A stretch of 26,394 nucleotides of DNA from CAZYZQ01 sp964652075 (GTDB taxonomy: Bacteria; Bacillota; Clostridia; Oscillospirales; Oscillospiraceae): positions 1 to 26,394 of the forward strand of contig CAZYZQ010000015.1 in NCBI GenBank assembly GCA_964652075.1, written 5' to 3'. A program made the position numbers and the translations under genes. Below, in pieces: positions 7,930 through 14,995 of the stretch; the first letter of the stretch is position 1, and every line of letters begins with the position of its first letter. The notes under the pieces are model-generated. The model was not told where the DNA came from. It ran no database searches and worked only from the letters and a program-made list of their open reading frames with translations.

Positions 7930-7938
7930 GCGACTGCC

Positions 7939-9399
7939 ATGAGACTGGAAATCCGATCCGGCACAGACCGCCGGATTTTGGACGCCGCACCGGGCACGAT
8001 GCTGTCCCAGTATTTGCCTGAGCTGCCGCTGCCCTGCGGCGGCAACGGCACGTGCGGCAAATGTCTGGTGCTGGTGGACGGCGTGTCCGTCCGCGCGTGC
8101 CAGACAATCGTAGATCGTCCTATGTGCGTGGAGCTGCCCCGGCAGGAAACGCTGCTCGTACAGGAGGACGGAATCGGTGTTGACTTTCCCCGCACGCCGC
8201 GCCCAGGAATGGGCGCGGCTGTGGATATCGGCACAACCACCGTCGTGCTCTACCTGATCGACCGCGAAAGCGGCGAGATTCTCAGTGTGCAGAGCGCCGC
8301 CAACGACCAGCGCCGCTTCGGCGCGGACGTGATCTCGCGCATCCAGCACACAAACGAGCACGGCACGGACGAGATGACCGCCCTGATCCGTACACAGATC
8401 GCGCAGCTGCTGTCTGTCGCCTGTCGTGAGGCAGGGCGGGACGATGTCGCGGAGCTTGCCATCGCGGGCAACACCGTGATGCAGAGCTTCTACGCCGGGC
8501 TGGACCCCGCGCCGATTGCCGTCGCGCCGTTCACGCCGCCCTCGCTCTTCGGCGCGGCACAGGACGGCGCCTATCTTGCGCCGTGCGTGGCAGGCTACGT
8601 TGGCGGTGACATTACGGCGGGCCTGATGGCCTCCGGCGCCTACGCTTCGGAGAAGCCGTGCCTGTTTCTCGACCTTGGTACCAACGGCGAGATCGCGCTC
8701 GGCAGCCGCGACGGGTTCACCTGCTGCGCCGCCGCGGCGGGGCCTGCGTTTGAGGGTGCGAACATCACCTGCGGCTCGCCCGCCGTGCCCGGCGCGATCT
8801 GCCATGTGCATCTGGAAGGCAGCACGCCGGTCTTTGAGACGGTCGGCGGTGCGCCGGTGGCCTCCATCTGCGGCTCCGGCCTCATTGACCTGCTGGCCGC
8901 GCTGCTGGAGCTCGGCATCGTCGATACAACCGGCCGCCTGCTGCCGCCGGACGAGCTGGACGATCCCCCCGCCGCACTGCGGGAAACAGACGACGGCGTT
9001 GTCTACGACCTGAACGAGGACGGAACCGTCTTCCTGACGGACGGCGATGTGCGCCAGCTCCAGCTGGCCAAGGCCGCCGTCGCGGCGGGCATCCGGGTTC
9101 TGCTGGAACAGGCGCATCTGACGATTGACGACTGTGAGACCGTCTATCTCGCGGGCGGATTCGGGAGCGTCCTGAACGCCGCGTCCGCGCTGAAGATCGG
9201 CCTGCTGCCCCCATGCGCCCCCGCACGCATTCGCGCCACCGGCAACAGCGCCGGGCGCGGCATGGTCGAATGGGTGCGCTCGGATGAGGCAAAGAAGGCG
9301 CTGGACACCATTGCGGCCAAGTGCCGCTATCTGGAGCTGTCCACCTGCGCCGCATTCACAGAGCACTATATGGACTGTATGTTCTTTGAGGAGGACTGA
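7939..9399 (+). CDS. RACE-type reductive activator of corrinoid proteins (2Fe-2S + ASKHA, DUF4445)
   Basis: 486-residue ATP-dependent activase that re-reduces accidentally oxidised cob(II)alamin to cob(I)alamin. An N-terminal plant-type 2Fe-2S ferredoxin domain has Cys33, Cys39, Cys42 and Cys54 (CGGNGTCGKC...C). An ASKHA ATPase-like domain follows, with VDIGTTT (95-101), IAGNTVMQ, LFLDLGTNGEIAL and YLAGGFGS. It is shorter than many RACE proteins (about 600 residues), and the linker between the two domains is short. It lies 9 nt after the corrinoid protein and 2 nt before the DUF2284 gene, so this is one operon. Its presence shows that the corrinoid protein works in the Co(I) state. The electron donor is not encoded nearby. 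Confidence 0.95.
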   Translation: MRLEIRSGTDRRILDAAPGTMLSQYLPELPLPCGGNGTCGKCLVLVDGVSVRACQTIVDRPMCVELPRQETLLVQEDGIGVDFPRTPRPGMGAAVDIGTTTVVLYLIDRESGEILSVQSAANDQRRFGADVISRIQHTNEHGTDEMTALIRTQIAQLLSVACREAGRDDVAELAIAGNTVMQSFYAGLDPAPIAVAPFTPPSLFGAAQDGAYLAPCVAGYVGGDITAGLMASGAYASEKPCLFLDLGTNGEIALGSRDGFTCCAAAAGPAFEGANITCGSPAVPGAICHVHLEGSTPVFETVGGAPVASICGSGLIDLLAALLELGIVDTTGRLLPPDELDDPPAALRETDDGVVYDLNEDGTVFLTDGDVRQLQLAKAAVAAGIRVLLEQAHLTIDDCETVYLAGGFGSVLNAASALKIGLLPPCAPARIRATGNSAGRGMVEWVRSDEAKKALDTIAAKCRYLELSTCAAFTEHYMDCMFFEED

Positions 9400-9401
9400 G
9401 C

Positions 9402-9929
9402 ATGGATCTGGGGTCTGCCCTTGCCATGGCGAACGCCTGCGGCTTTGAGCACAGCGGCGCGATGAACGTTACGGCGCTTGAACTGCTGCCCGCCGTGCGG
9501 GACATGTGCGCCGCCGGACGCTGCGGCGCGTATGGAAAAAACTGGTGCTGCCCGCCCGGCTGCGGAACGCTGGAGGAGATCCGGGAGCGGATCACCCCCT
9601 ACCGGCAGGGCGTTCTCGTTCAGTCCACCGGCCAGATGGAGGATGAGTTCGACGTGGAGGCCATGCAGGAGACGGAGCAGACCCACAAAGCTCGCTTCTC
9701 CCGGTTCGCCGCGCAGTTCCGCGCCGCCTGCGACTGCTACCCGATGTCCGCGGGGACGTGTACCATCTGTAAAACCTGCGCCTATCCTGAGCCCTGCCGC
9801 TTCCCGGCGCAGGCCATGGCCTCCATGGAGGCCTGCGGCCTCTTTGTTTCAAAGGTCTGCGAGGACGCGGGGATCGGGTACTACTACGGAAAAAATACCA
9901 TCACCTTTACGAGCTGTATTTTGTTTTAA
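9402..9929 (+). CDS. DUF2284 Cys-rich metal-binding protein
   Basis: 175-residue protein of the DUF2284 type, rich in cysteine. Cys36, Cys41, Cys49, Cys50 and Cys54 form an N-terminal cluster (CGAYGKNWCCPPGC). A ferredoxin-like array Cys120-x2-Cys123-x2-Cys126-x5-Cys132 lies in the C-terminal half. The pattern suggests one or two Fe-S or zinc sites; the biochemical role is not established. It is fused into the operon with 2-nt spacing after the activator and 25 nt before the third UroD-type gene. A role in electron supply to the activator or in metal or corrinoid handling is a reasonable guess from context only. Confidence 0.85.
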   Translation: MDLGSALAMANACGFEHSGAMNVTALELLPAVRDMCAAGRCGAYGKNWCCPPGCGTLEEIRERITPYRQGVLVQSTGQMEDEFDVEAMQETEQTHKARFSRFAAQFRAACDCYPMSAGTCTICKTCAYPEPCRFPAQAMASMEACGLFVSKVCEDAGIGYYYGKNTITFTSCILF

Positions 9930-9954
9930 TTCTGTTTAACAGGGGGAACATGTT

Positions 9955-10965
9955 ATGAAACGCAACATGAAGCAGTGGGTTGCCGAGACCATCGCGCAGC
10001 CGGTCAAGAAGGCTGTGCCGGTGCTCTCCTTCCCCGGCATTCAGCTGCTCGGCGTCACCGTGCGCGAGCTGGTCGCCTCCAGCGAGCTGCAGTGCAAAAC
10101 CATGCAGGCCGTCGCAGAGCGCTGCCCGACCGGCGCAGCCGTCTCCATGATGGATCTGTCGGTCGAGGCCGAGTGCTTCGGCTCGAACATTGTCTACTCG
10201 GACAATGAGGTTCCGACCGTCACGGGCGCAATTCTGGAAGAGCCGGAGGACGCCGAGGCGCTGGCCGTTCCGGCTGTCGGCACGGGCCGTACCGGCACCT
10301 ATATTGAGGCCATCCGGCAGTTTGCCGCCGCCGTCACCGACCGCCCGGTCTTCGCGGGCGTCATCGGGCCGTACTCGCTCTCCGGCCGTCTGATGGGCAT
10401 GACGGAGATCATGATCAACTGCTACGAGGAGCCGGAGATGGTGCATACCACGCTGGAAAAGGCCAGCACCTTCATCCGCGACTACATTCTGGCCTTCAAG
10501 GAGGCCGGTGCCAACGGCGTTGTGATGGCCGAGCCGGCCGCGGGCCTGCTCTCTCAGGAGCTGGCGGAGGAGTTCTCCTGCAAGTATGTCAAGAAGATCA
10601 TCGAAGAGGTGCAGGACGACGACTTTGCAGTCATCTACCACAACTGCGGCAACTCCGTTGAGAAGATGATCCCGGCGCTGGCTGATCTGGGCGCCATGGG
10701 CTACCACTTCGGCAACGCCGCCAACATTCAGGCCATGGTTGAGGGCATGCCGGAGAACGTGCTCGTCATGGGCAACGTCGACCCGTCCAGCATCTTCCGC
10801 AACGGCACGGCCGATCAGGTGCGCGAGGCGACCAAGCACGTCATGCAGGCCTGCTGCTCGCATCCGAACTTCGTCATCTCCTCCGGCTGCGACATCCCGC
10901 CCGCCACAAACTGGGAGAACATTGACGCCTTCTTCGAGACGGTCACGGAATTTTACAAGAACTGA
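9955..10965 (+). CDS. UroD-fold methyltransferase 3 with complete MtaA/MtbA-type zinc site
   Basis: 336-residue UroD-superfamily methyltransferase of the MtaA/MtbA/CmuA group. The zinc motif is complete: His229-x-Cys231 (YHNCG) and Cys312 (SSGCDIPP), spaced as in methylcobamide:coenzyme M methyltransferases. GVIGPYSLSGRLMG and VLVMGNVDPSSIF are also typical. The start is the ATG at 9955 after AGGGGG. It is the last gene of the corrinoid operon and is followed by a terminator. Archaeal relatives methylate coenzyme M through zinc thiolate activation; here it may use a different thiol or may demethylate a thioether or other donor. Most divergent of the three UroD-type proteins in the window. Confidence 0.9.
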   Translation: MKRNMKQWVAETIAQPVKKAVPVLSFPGIQLLGVTVRELVASSELQCKTMQAVAERCPTGAAVSMMDLSVEAECFGSNIVYSDNEVPTVTGAILEEPEDAEALAVPAVGTGRTGTYIEAIRQFAAAVTDRPVFAGVIGPYSLSGRLMGMTEIMINCYEEPEMVHTTLEKASTFIRDYILAFKEAGANGVVMAEPAAGLLSQELAEEFSCKYVKKIIEEVQDDDFAVIYHNCGNSVEKMIPALADLGAMGYHFGNAANIQAMVEGMPENVLVMGNVDPSSIFRNGTADQVREATKHVMQACCSHPNFVISSGCDIPPATNWENIDAFFETVTEFYKN

Positions 10966-10977
10966 TCCAACATCAAA

Positions 10978-11011
10978 CCCGCCGCCCCATCTGGGGCGGC
11001 GGGTAAATTTT
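10978..11011 (+). terminator. Terminator of the corrinoid operon
   Basis: An 11-bp perfect GC-rich stem (10978-10988 with 10993-11003) with loop ATCT is followed by TAAATTTT. It begins 12 bp after the stop of the third UroD-type gene. Confidence 0.8.
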
Positions 11012-11086
11012 ATTGGTGCGCAGCCCTGCAATCGCTGCCACTGGGATGCATCCGCGTGCTTGCACGGTCTTCTGATTCCGCAACAC

Positions 11087-11111
11087 CCGTAGGGCGGGGC
11101 TTGCCCCCGCC
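11087..11111. repeat. GC-rich REP-like hairpin
   Basis: CCCGTAGGGCGGGGCTTGCCC and the following bases form a GGCGGGG/CCCCGCC stem with a 5-nt loop. It has no T-tract and sits in the gap between two convergent genes. It resembles short GC-rich dispersed elements of Clostridia, but only one copy is present here. Confidence 0.35.
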
Positions 11112-11148
11112 ACGTGTAACGCGCATGGTACGAATTCGCCGCACTCTC

Positions 11149-12546
11149 CTACGCCTGCACGGCCTTTTTCATCCACCGGCGTCCGCACAGGCGAATCAGG
11201 AACAACGCCCCGCGCACGCACAGCTCGATGGTCATCGCGATCCACACGCCGCGAAGGCCGAGACGTGGGGCCAGCAGCGCGCTGAGCGGCAGGCGCACGA
11301 GCCACATGCTGCAAAAGTTGAGGCAGCTCGGCACGAGCGTGTCGCCCGCGCCGCGAAAGACGCCGGAGGCGACGATGGACGCGGCGTACATCGGCTCGGC
11401 AAACGCCTCGATACGCAGCACCTGCGCGCCGAGCGCACGGATCTCGGCGTCCGGCGAGAGCAGACCAATCATCCACGGCGCGCAGAGGTACAAGAGCGCG
11501 CCCATGCCCGCCATGACCGCGATGCCGAGCAGCGTGCAGCGCCAGCCGAGGCGGCGCGTCAGATCGTGCCGCCCCGCGCCGATGCTCTGCCCGATCAGCG
11601 TCGTCGCGGCGGTGCCGATGCCAAAGCCCGGCATATAGCACAGGCTCTCCGCTGTGACGGAGAAGGAATTCGCCGCAATCGCGACCGTGCCGAGCGGCGC
11701 GACGATCTTCGTCGCGGCGACATAGGCCGTGCAGATCACCATCTGCTCCAGCCCGACCGGCGCGCCGATGCGCCACGCCGTTGTAAGCGTCGCGCGTGAG
11801 AAGCGCAGGCGTTCCCCGCGCCGCAGCCGCAGCGCCGGGGAACGCAGCAGCAAAAACGCCAGCATCGCACACACAACCACCAGCTCGGCCAGCGCCGTAC
11901 CCAGCGCCGCGCCGGTCACGCCAAGCCCCGCGCCCGGAATCGTCAGCCGTCCCAGCGTGCGCGTTGGGAAAATCAAAAGCGAATTGAACACAACGTCCAG
12001 TCCACACATACACACATGCAGCACGCTCGGCACGCGCATATTGCCGCTACACTGCAAAAAGCCGCCCGCGATACCGTTGAGCTGCAAGAGCGGCAGAGAG
12101 AGCGCATAGATCAGAAAATAGTCGCCCGCGTGGTCGACAATGTCCGCTCCGCCGCCGAGAAAGCGCGGCAGCGCGCGGTGCAGGCTCACGCCGACGCCCA
12201 GCAGCAGGCAGCCGAACGCCAGCGCCACGGCCAGCCCCTGCCGGACAACCGCGCGCGCCCCGGCCTCGTCGCCCGCGCCGACCCGGTGCGCCACCTGCAC
12301 GGTGAAGCCCGTGGACAGCGCGCTGCAAAGCCCGCCCATGAGCCACGTACTCGAGGACATCAGCCCGATCGAGGCCGAGTCGCTCGCGCCCAGCCTGCCG
12401 ACCATCGAAGCGTCAATATACTGCATCACAATGGACGACAGCTGCGCCAGAATCGCGGGGAAGCTGAGGCGCAGAATCAAAATCAGCTGCTGCTGCGCTG
12501 TCAGTGTGCGGCCCTCCCGCATCTCGGCCAGCAAATCCTGCCGCAT
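11149..12546 (-). CDS. MATE-family efflux transporter 1
   Basis: 465-residue multidrug and toxin extrusion (MATE) antiporter with about 12 hydrophobic segments in two pseudo-symmetric halves. Typical sequences include ILRLSFPAILAQLSSIVMQYID, MVGRLGASDSASIGL, the second-half GAPVGLEQM and ASGVFRGAGDT. The start is the ATG at 12546 after GGAGGAGGGG; longer upstream readings run through the promoter. It has its own promoter. Placement between the methyl-transfer and C-deglycosidase-like genes suggests export of an aglycone or phenolic product (inference). Substrate and coupling ion cannot be read from sequence. Confidence 0.93.
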   Translation of the reverse strand: MRQDLLAEMREGRTLTAQQQLILILRLSFPAILAQLSSIVMQYIDASMVGRLGASDSASIGLMSSSTWLMGGLCSALSTGFTVQVAHRVGAGDEAGARAVVRQGLAVALAFGCLLLGVGVSLHRALPRFLGGGADIVDHAGDYFLIYALSLPLLQLNGIAGGFLQCSGNMRVPSVLHVCMCGLDVVFNSLLIFPTRTLGRLTIPGAGLGVTGAALGTALAELVVVCAMLAFLLLRSPALRLRRGERLRFSRATLTTAWRIGAPVGLEQMVICTAYVAATKIVAPLGTVAIAANSFSVTAESLCYMPGFGIGTAATTLIGQSIGAGRHDLTRRLGWRCTLLGIAVMAGMGALLYLCAPWMIGLLSPDAEIRALGAQVLRIEAFAEPMYAASIVASGVFRGAGDTLVPSCLNFCSMWLVRLPLSALLAPRLGLRGVWIAMTIELCVRGALFLIRLCGRRWMKKAVQA

Positions 12547-12578
12547 TGCAATCCCCTCCTCCGGTTTTCTTCCCTTAT

Positions 12579-12607
12579 ACAATAGCGAATTTTCCATCGG
12601 ATTGCAA
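12579..12607 (-). promoter_or_regulatory. Promoter of MATE transporter 1
   Basis: Minus strand TTGCAA (12607-12602), 17-nt spacer, TATTGT (12584-12579), upstream of the ATG at 12546. Confidence 0.65.
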
Positions 12608-12654
12608 GTAGGGGCGCACCGGGGCTTCCTTTTGTAACCGAATACACACGAAAT

Positions 12655-12694
12655 AAAAATTCTGGAGAACGATTGTAATTCTCCAGAATTTTTT
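12655..12694 (-). terminator. Terminator of the dgpBC-like operon (symmetrical)
   Basis: ATTCTGGAGAA (12659-12669) pairs perfectly with 12679-12689, extending to 15 bp with flanking A and T runs. On the minus strand it is followed by an AT-rich T stretch. It lies about 50 bp after the DgpC-like stop and insulates the downstream MATE promoter. Its A/T flanks would let it work on both strands. Confidence 0.82.
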
Positions 12695-12743
12695 GAAGGT
12701 TTCAATGAAAAGCAGGCTTGAGACAGCCCCTCGTGTACGTTCT

Positions 12744-13712
12744 TTACTTGTTCCCCAGAATCTCGTTGGAGTTCTTGACCCAGCGCATGAGCTGTGCGCA
12801 GGAGTCGACGTCGCAGTCGAAATGGTGGCCCTCGTACTCAGACGCGATATAGCCCTTGTAGCCCGCGGCCTTGATCTTCGGCAGGAGCTTGTCCACGGGG
12901 ATGACGCGGTCGACGCAGTCCTCCTCCATGTACCAGAACTTGCCGTGGATGTACTTCGTATACGGCAGCAGGATATCCAGCCACTCGAGGTGCGCCGGGC
13001 CGTAGGTCGCGTAGATATCGCCAATGAAGAACTTCTCACCGTCATTGTACTTCGGATCGGCCAGCAGCGTCTGCTTCGGCTCGTTTGCGCCGTGGCGGGC
13101 GACGATCTCGTCAACCATCTCCGGGCGGCAGCCGAAGTCCTCGACCGCCTGCTGCAGGTGCAGCTTGTGCGGATGCTCCGCGAAGATCGAGAAGTCCGGC
13201 ACAACGCCCAGCCAGCCGTCGGACTCGGCCATGACGGCCAGCAGCTCCTTCCACTCCTCCAGCTCCGGGTTGTGCGGATGGTGCATCTCGATGGTCAGCG
13301 GCATATTCAGCGCCTTGCAGTAGGGGATCATCCTGCGGAAGTTCTCCGCGCCGATGGCGTGCTGCGTGCGGACCAACTGGAAGTGCATCTTCTTTGCGAG
13401 CATCATGTCGTTCAGGGTGATCTCAAAGATCTCGCCGTCGGTCATGTCGCGGTCCGGGCAGGTGCCCATGTCGATGTAGGCGCTGTAGCAGACCGGGGTC
13501 AGGTTGTACTTTTTCATCAGGTCGTTGAAGTGCTCGATCCACTTGTCGGTGGGATAGGGATAGCCGGGAACCGTCATGGCCGCGACCATCTCAATGCCGG
13601 TATAGCCCAGCTCGGACGCCTTCTGCAGGCAGCCCTCGAGGTCGAGACGGCCGGTGAAAAATTCCGCGGACATGGCGTACAGCGTCAGGCAGAGTTCAAT
13701 ATCGTATTTCAT
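12744..13712 (-). CDS. DgpC/CarC-like C-glycoside deglycosidase alpha subunit (xylose-isomerase-like TIM barrel)
   Basis: 322-residue TIM barrel of the AP-endonuclease/xylose-isomerase superfamily. It resembles the catalytic subunit of C-glycoside deglycosidases, which act on 3-keto C-glucosides and eliminate the aglycone. Likely divalent-metal ligands are Glu142 (IEMHHPHNP), Asp173 (VPDF), His256 (HGKFWYM) and Glu292 (ASEYEGHHF). His145 and His180 lie near the site. The start is the ATG at 13712 with GAGGAGG, which overlaps the end of the preceding gene's stop region, 13 nt away. Pairing with a DgpB-like small subunit is the main evidence for function; alone it would be called a sugar phosphate isomerase/epimerase. 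Actual substrate unproven. Confidence 0.8.
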   Translation of the reverse strand: MKYDIELCLTLYAMSAEFFTGRLDLEGCLQKASELGYTGIEMVAAMTVPGYPYPTDKWIEHFNDLMKKYNLTPVCYSAYIDMGTCPDRDMTDGEIFEITLNDMMLAKKMHFQLVRTQHAIGAENFRRMIPYCKALNMPLTIEMHHPHNPELEEWKELLAVMAESDGWLGVVPDFSIFAEHPHKLHLQQAVEDFGCRPEMVDEIVARHGANEPKQTLLADPKYNDGEKFFIGDIYATYGPAHLEWLDILLPYTKYIHGKFWYMEEDCVDRVIPVDKLLPKIKAAGYKGYIASEYEGHHFDCDVDSCAQLMRWVKNSNEILGNK

Positions 13713-13725
13713 GGATCTTCCCTCC

Positions 13726-14148
13726 TCAACCGTTGACCGTCAGGGTCTTTTCGCAGTGGCCGTCCAGCGCGAGGCAGGAATCGGCATACTTTGTATACGG
13801 GATGCGGTGGCGCATATCCACCGTGACCGTGTGCGCGCCGGCCGGCAGGCCGCCGAGCTGCACCACGCGGATCGTCGCCTTGTCCAGCACGTACCAGTAC
13901 TCCTTGTACATCTCGGCCAGCTGTGCGAGCAGGAAGGTCTTGCCGTTGAGCAGGAACTGCACATTCTCATCGGGCACCGGATTTCCGTCCACCGCGATGT
14001 GCAGCGACTCAATGCAGCTGAGGAACGTACCGCGATAGGAGGGGTAGCGGATCTGGAACTCATAGCCCAGCACCGCGTCGTCCACGCGCAGCGGCGTAAT
14101 GCCGTCGTCGCAGATCATGAGCTTATTGTATGCTTGAAATTGCGCCAT
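13726..14148 (-). CDS. DgpB/CarB-like C-glycoside deglycosidase beta subunit (DUF6379-type)
   Basis: 140-residue all-beta protein of the type annotated as C-glycoside deglycosidase beta subunit. Landmarks include VDDAVLGYEFQIRYPSYRGTF near residue 23, HIAVDGNPVPDENVQFLLNG in the middle and GLPAGAHTVTVDMRHRIPY near residue 100. In characterised enzymes this small subunit packs on the TIM-barrel subunit and helps shape the active site. It is the first gene of a two-gene operon with the alpha-like subunit 13 nt downstream; AAGGAG precedes the ATG at 14148. No signal peptide, so cytoplasmic, implying uptake of the glycoside first. Related families also occur with other isomerase-like proteins, so C-deglycosylation is a strong hypothesis, not a certainty. 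Confidence 0.78.
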   Translation of the reverse strand: MAQFQAYNKLMICDDGITPLRVDDAVLGYEFQIRYPSYRGTFLSCIESLHIAVDGNPVPDENVQFLLNGKTFLLAQLAEMYKEYWYVLDKATIRVVQLGGLPAGAHTVTVDMRHRIPYTKYADSCLALDGHCEKTLTVNG

Positions 14149-14186
14149 GAAAACATCTCCTTTTTTCGTTTGGGTCTCCGTGTATC

Positions 14187-14215
14187 AGTATAGCACGCGC
14201 CGCCTGTCCGCGCAA
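14187..14215 (-). promoter_or_regulatory. Promoter of the dgpBC-like operon
   Basis: Minus strand TTGCGC (14215-14210), 17-nt spacer, TATACT (14192-14187). It lies just after the terminator of the upstream gene, so the two-gene unit is transcribed independently. Confidence 0.62.
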
Positions 14216-14243
14216 GCGTTCCGGCCCGCCCTTACAAAACCTG

Positions 14244-14278
14244 AAAAAAGCCGCAGGATCTTGAAAATGCTACCTGCG
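14244..14278 (-). terminator. Terminator of the TmrB-like gene, overlapping its stop codon
   Basis: CGCAGG (minus strand, 14278-14273) pairs with CCTGCG (14257-14252), followed by GC and six T (14249-14244). The gene's TAG (14272-14270) lies in the 15-nt loop, so the stem starts inside the coding end. Confidence 0.65.
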
Positions 14279-14857
14279 AATTGCGCGAAGCGTTGTCACA
14301 AGCCGCGCCCACGCGCCTTTGCACCTGCCCGCGCGCGGCGCAAGCGTCAGCCCCGCCAGCGCCGCGACGGCCTCCGCAGTCTCCTCAACCGACATGTTGT
14401 CATTTTCGATCCGGTTCTCAAAGACCGGATCTGCAAACGCGCGGTAGCAGTCCGCCGCCTGCCGCCAGGCCCACGAGCTACTCCGCTCCCCGCGCCGCGA
14501 AAGCCGCCGCCGGAGCGTATCCATGCCGGGCAGGAGCAGCACATGGCAGACCTCCACGCCCTGCTGCCGGAGGGCGGAGACGATCTCCCGATAGTACTGC
14601 GCGCGCACGAGCGTCATGGGCACGAGAATCGTCCCGTCGTAGTGCGCGGCAAGATGGAGCAGCATGTCGCGGTTGATGGCGCGCCAGAGCGGCTCGTCCT
14701 GAAAATTGTCGCGCTGCAACTGCTTCGGCTCGTTTTCACGCAGCCAGTAGCCCACATTCTCCGGGTCATAGAGAAACGCTCCCGCCAGCCGCCGCTTCAG
14801 CTCCGCCGCCGTCTGCGTCTTCCCCGCGCCGAACGCGCCGTTCAGCCAGATAATCAT
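14270..14857 (-). CDS. TmrB-like P-loop NTPase/kinase
   Basis: 195-residue P-loop protein beginning MIIWLNGAFGAGKTQTA, with Walker A GAFGAGKT at residues 7-14. FLYDPENVGYWLR and GTILVPMTLV match the TmrB/chloramphenicol-phosphotransferase-like group of small ATP-binding kinases. Members include a tunicamycin resistance determinant, though most have unknown substrates. The start is the ATG at 14857 after AAAGGAGA; an upstream in-frame ATG lacks a site. It has its own promoter and terminator, so it is not part of the glycoside operons. A resistance role cannot be claimed from sequence. Confidence 0.8.
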   Translation of the reverse strand: MIIWLNGAFGAGKTQTAAELKRRLAGAFLYDPENVGYWLRENEPKQLQRDNFQDEPLWRAINRDMLLHLAAHYDGTILVPMTLVRAQYYREIVSALRQQGVEVCHVLLLPGMDTLRRRLSRRGERSSSWAWRQAADCYRAFADPVFENRIENDNMSVEETAEAVAALAGLTLAPRAGRCKGAWARLVTTLRAIRR

Positions 14858-14901
14858 GTGTCTTTCTCCTTTGCCCATGGTTTCATGCACGTTACCGTTT
14901 C

Positions 14902-14930
14902 ATAATAACCTCTCACTTTTCAAAATGCAA
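14902..14930 (-). promoter_or_regulatory. Promoter of the TmrB-like gene
   Basis: Minus strand TTGCAT (14930-14925), 17-nt spacer, TATTAT (14907-14902). Confidence 0.6.
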
Positions 14931-14931
14931 T

Positions 14932-14976
14932 ACACAGGATACAGGCACCCCGCGCAAGGGCGCCTGCATCCTGTGT
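14932..14976 (-). terminator. Stem-loop terminator after the sigma/anti-sigma operon
   Basis: A 15-bp stem with one mismatch (14932-14946 with 14962-14976) lies 20 bp after the stop. The following minus-strand sequence (ATTGCATTTTG) is only moderately T-rich, so termination may be partial. Confidence 0.65.
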
Positions 14977-14995
14977 GTGAATTTATGCAGCGGTG

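Noticed and set aside
7039..9366. 775-residue open frame on the minus strand opposite the activator and corrinoid genes
   Set aside because: Antisense shadow caused by high third-position GC; low-complexity Arg/Ala/Gly/His composition and no family resemblance, while the plus strand carries two clear families.
3991..10965. Heme biosynthesis (HemE) for the three UroD-fold proteins
   Set aside because: None shows the N-terminal Arg-rich HemE signature, no other heme genes are nearby, and the corrinoid carrier and activator point to methyl transfer.
11087..11111. Terminator for the MATE gene at 11149
   Set aside because: The stem is strong but no T-tract follows on either strand, so it is listed only as a REP-like hairpin.
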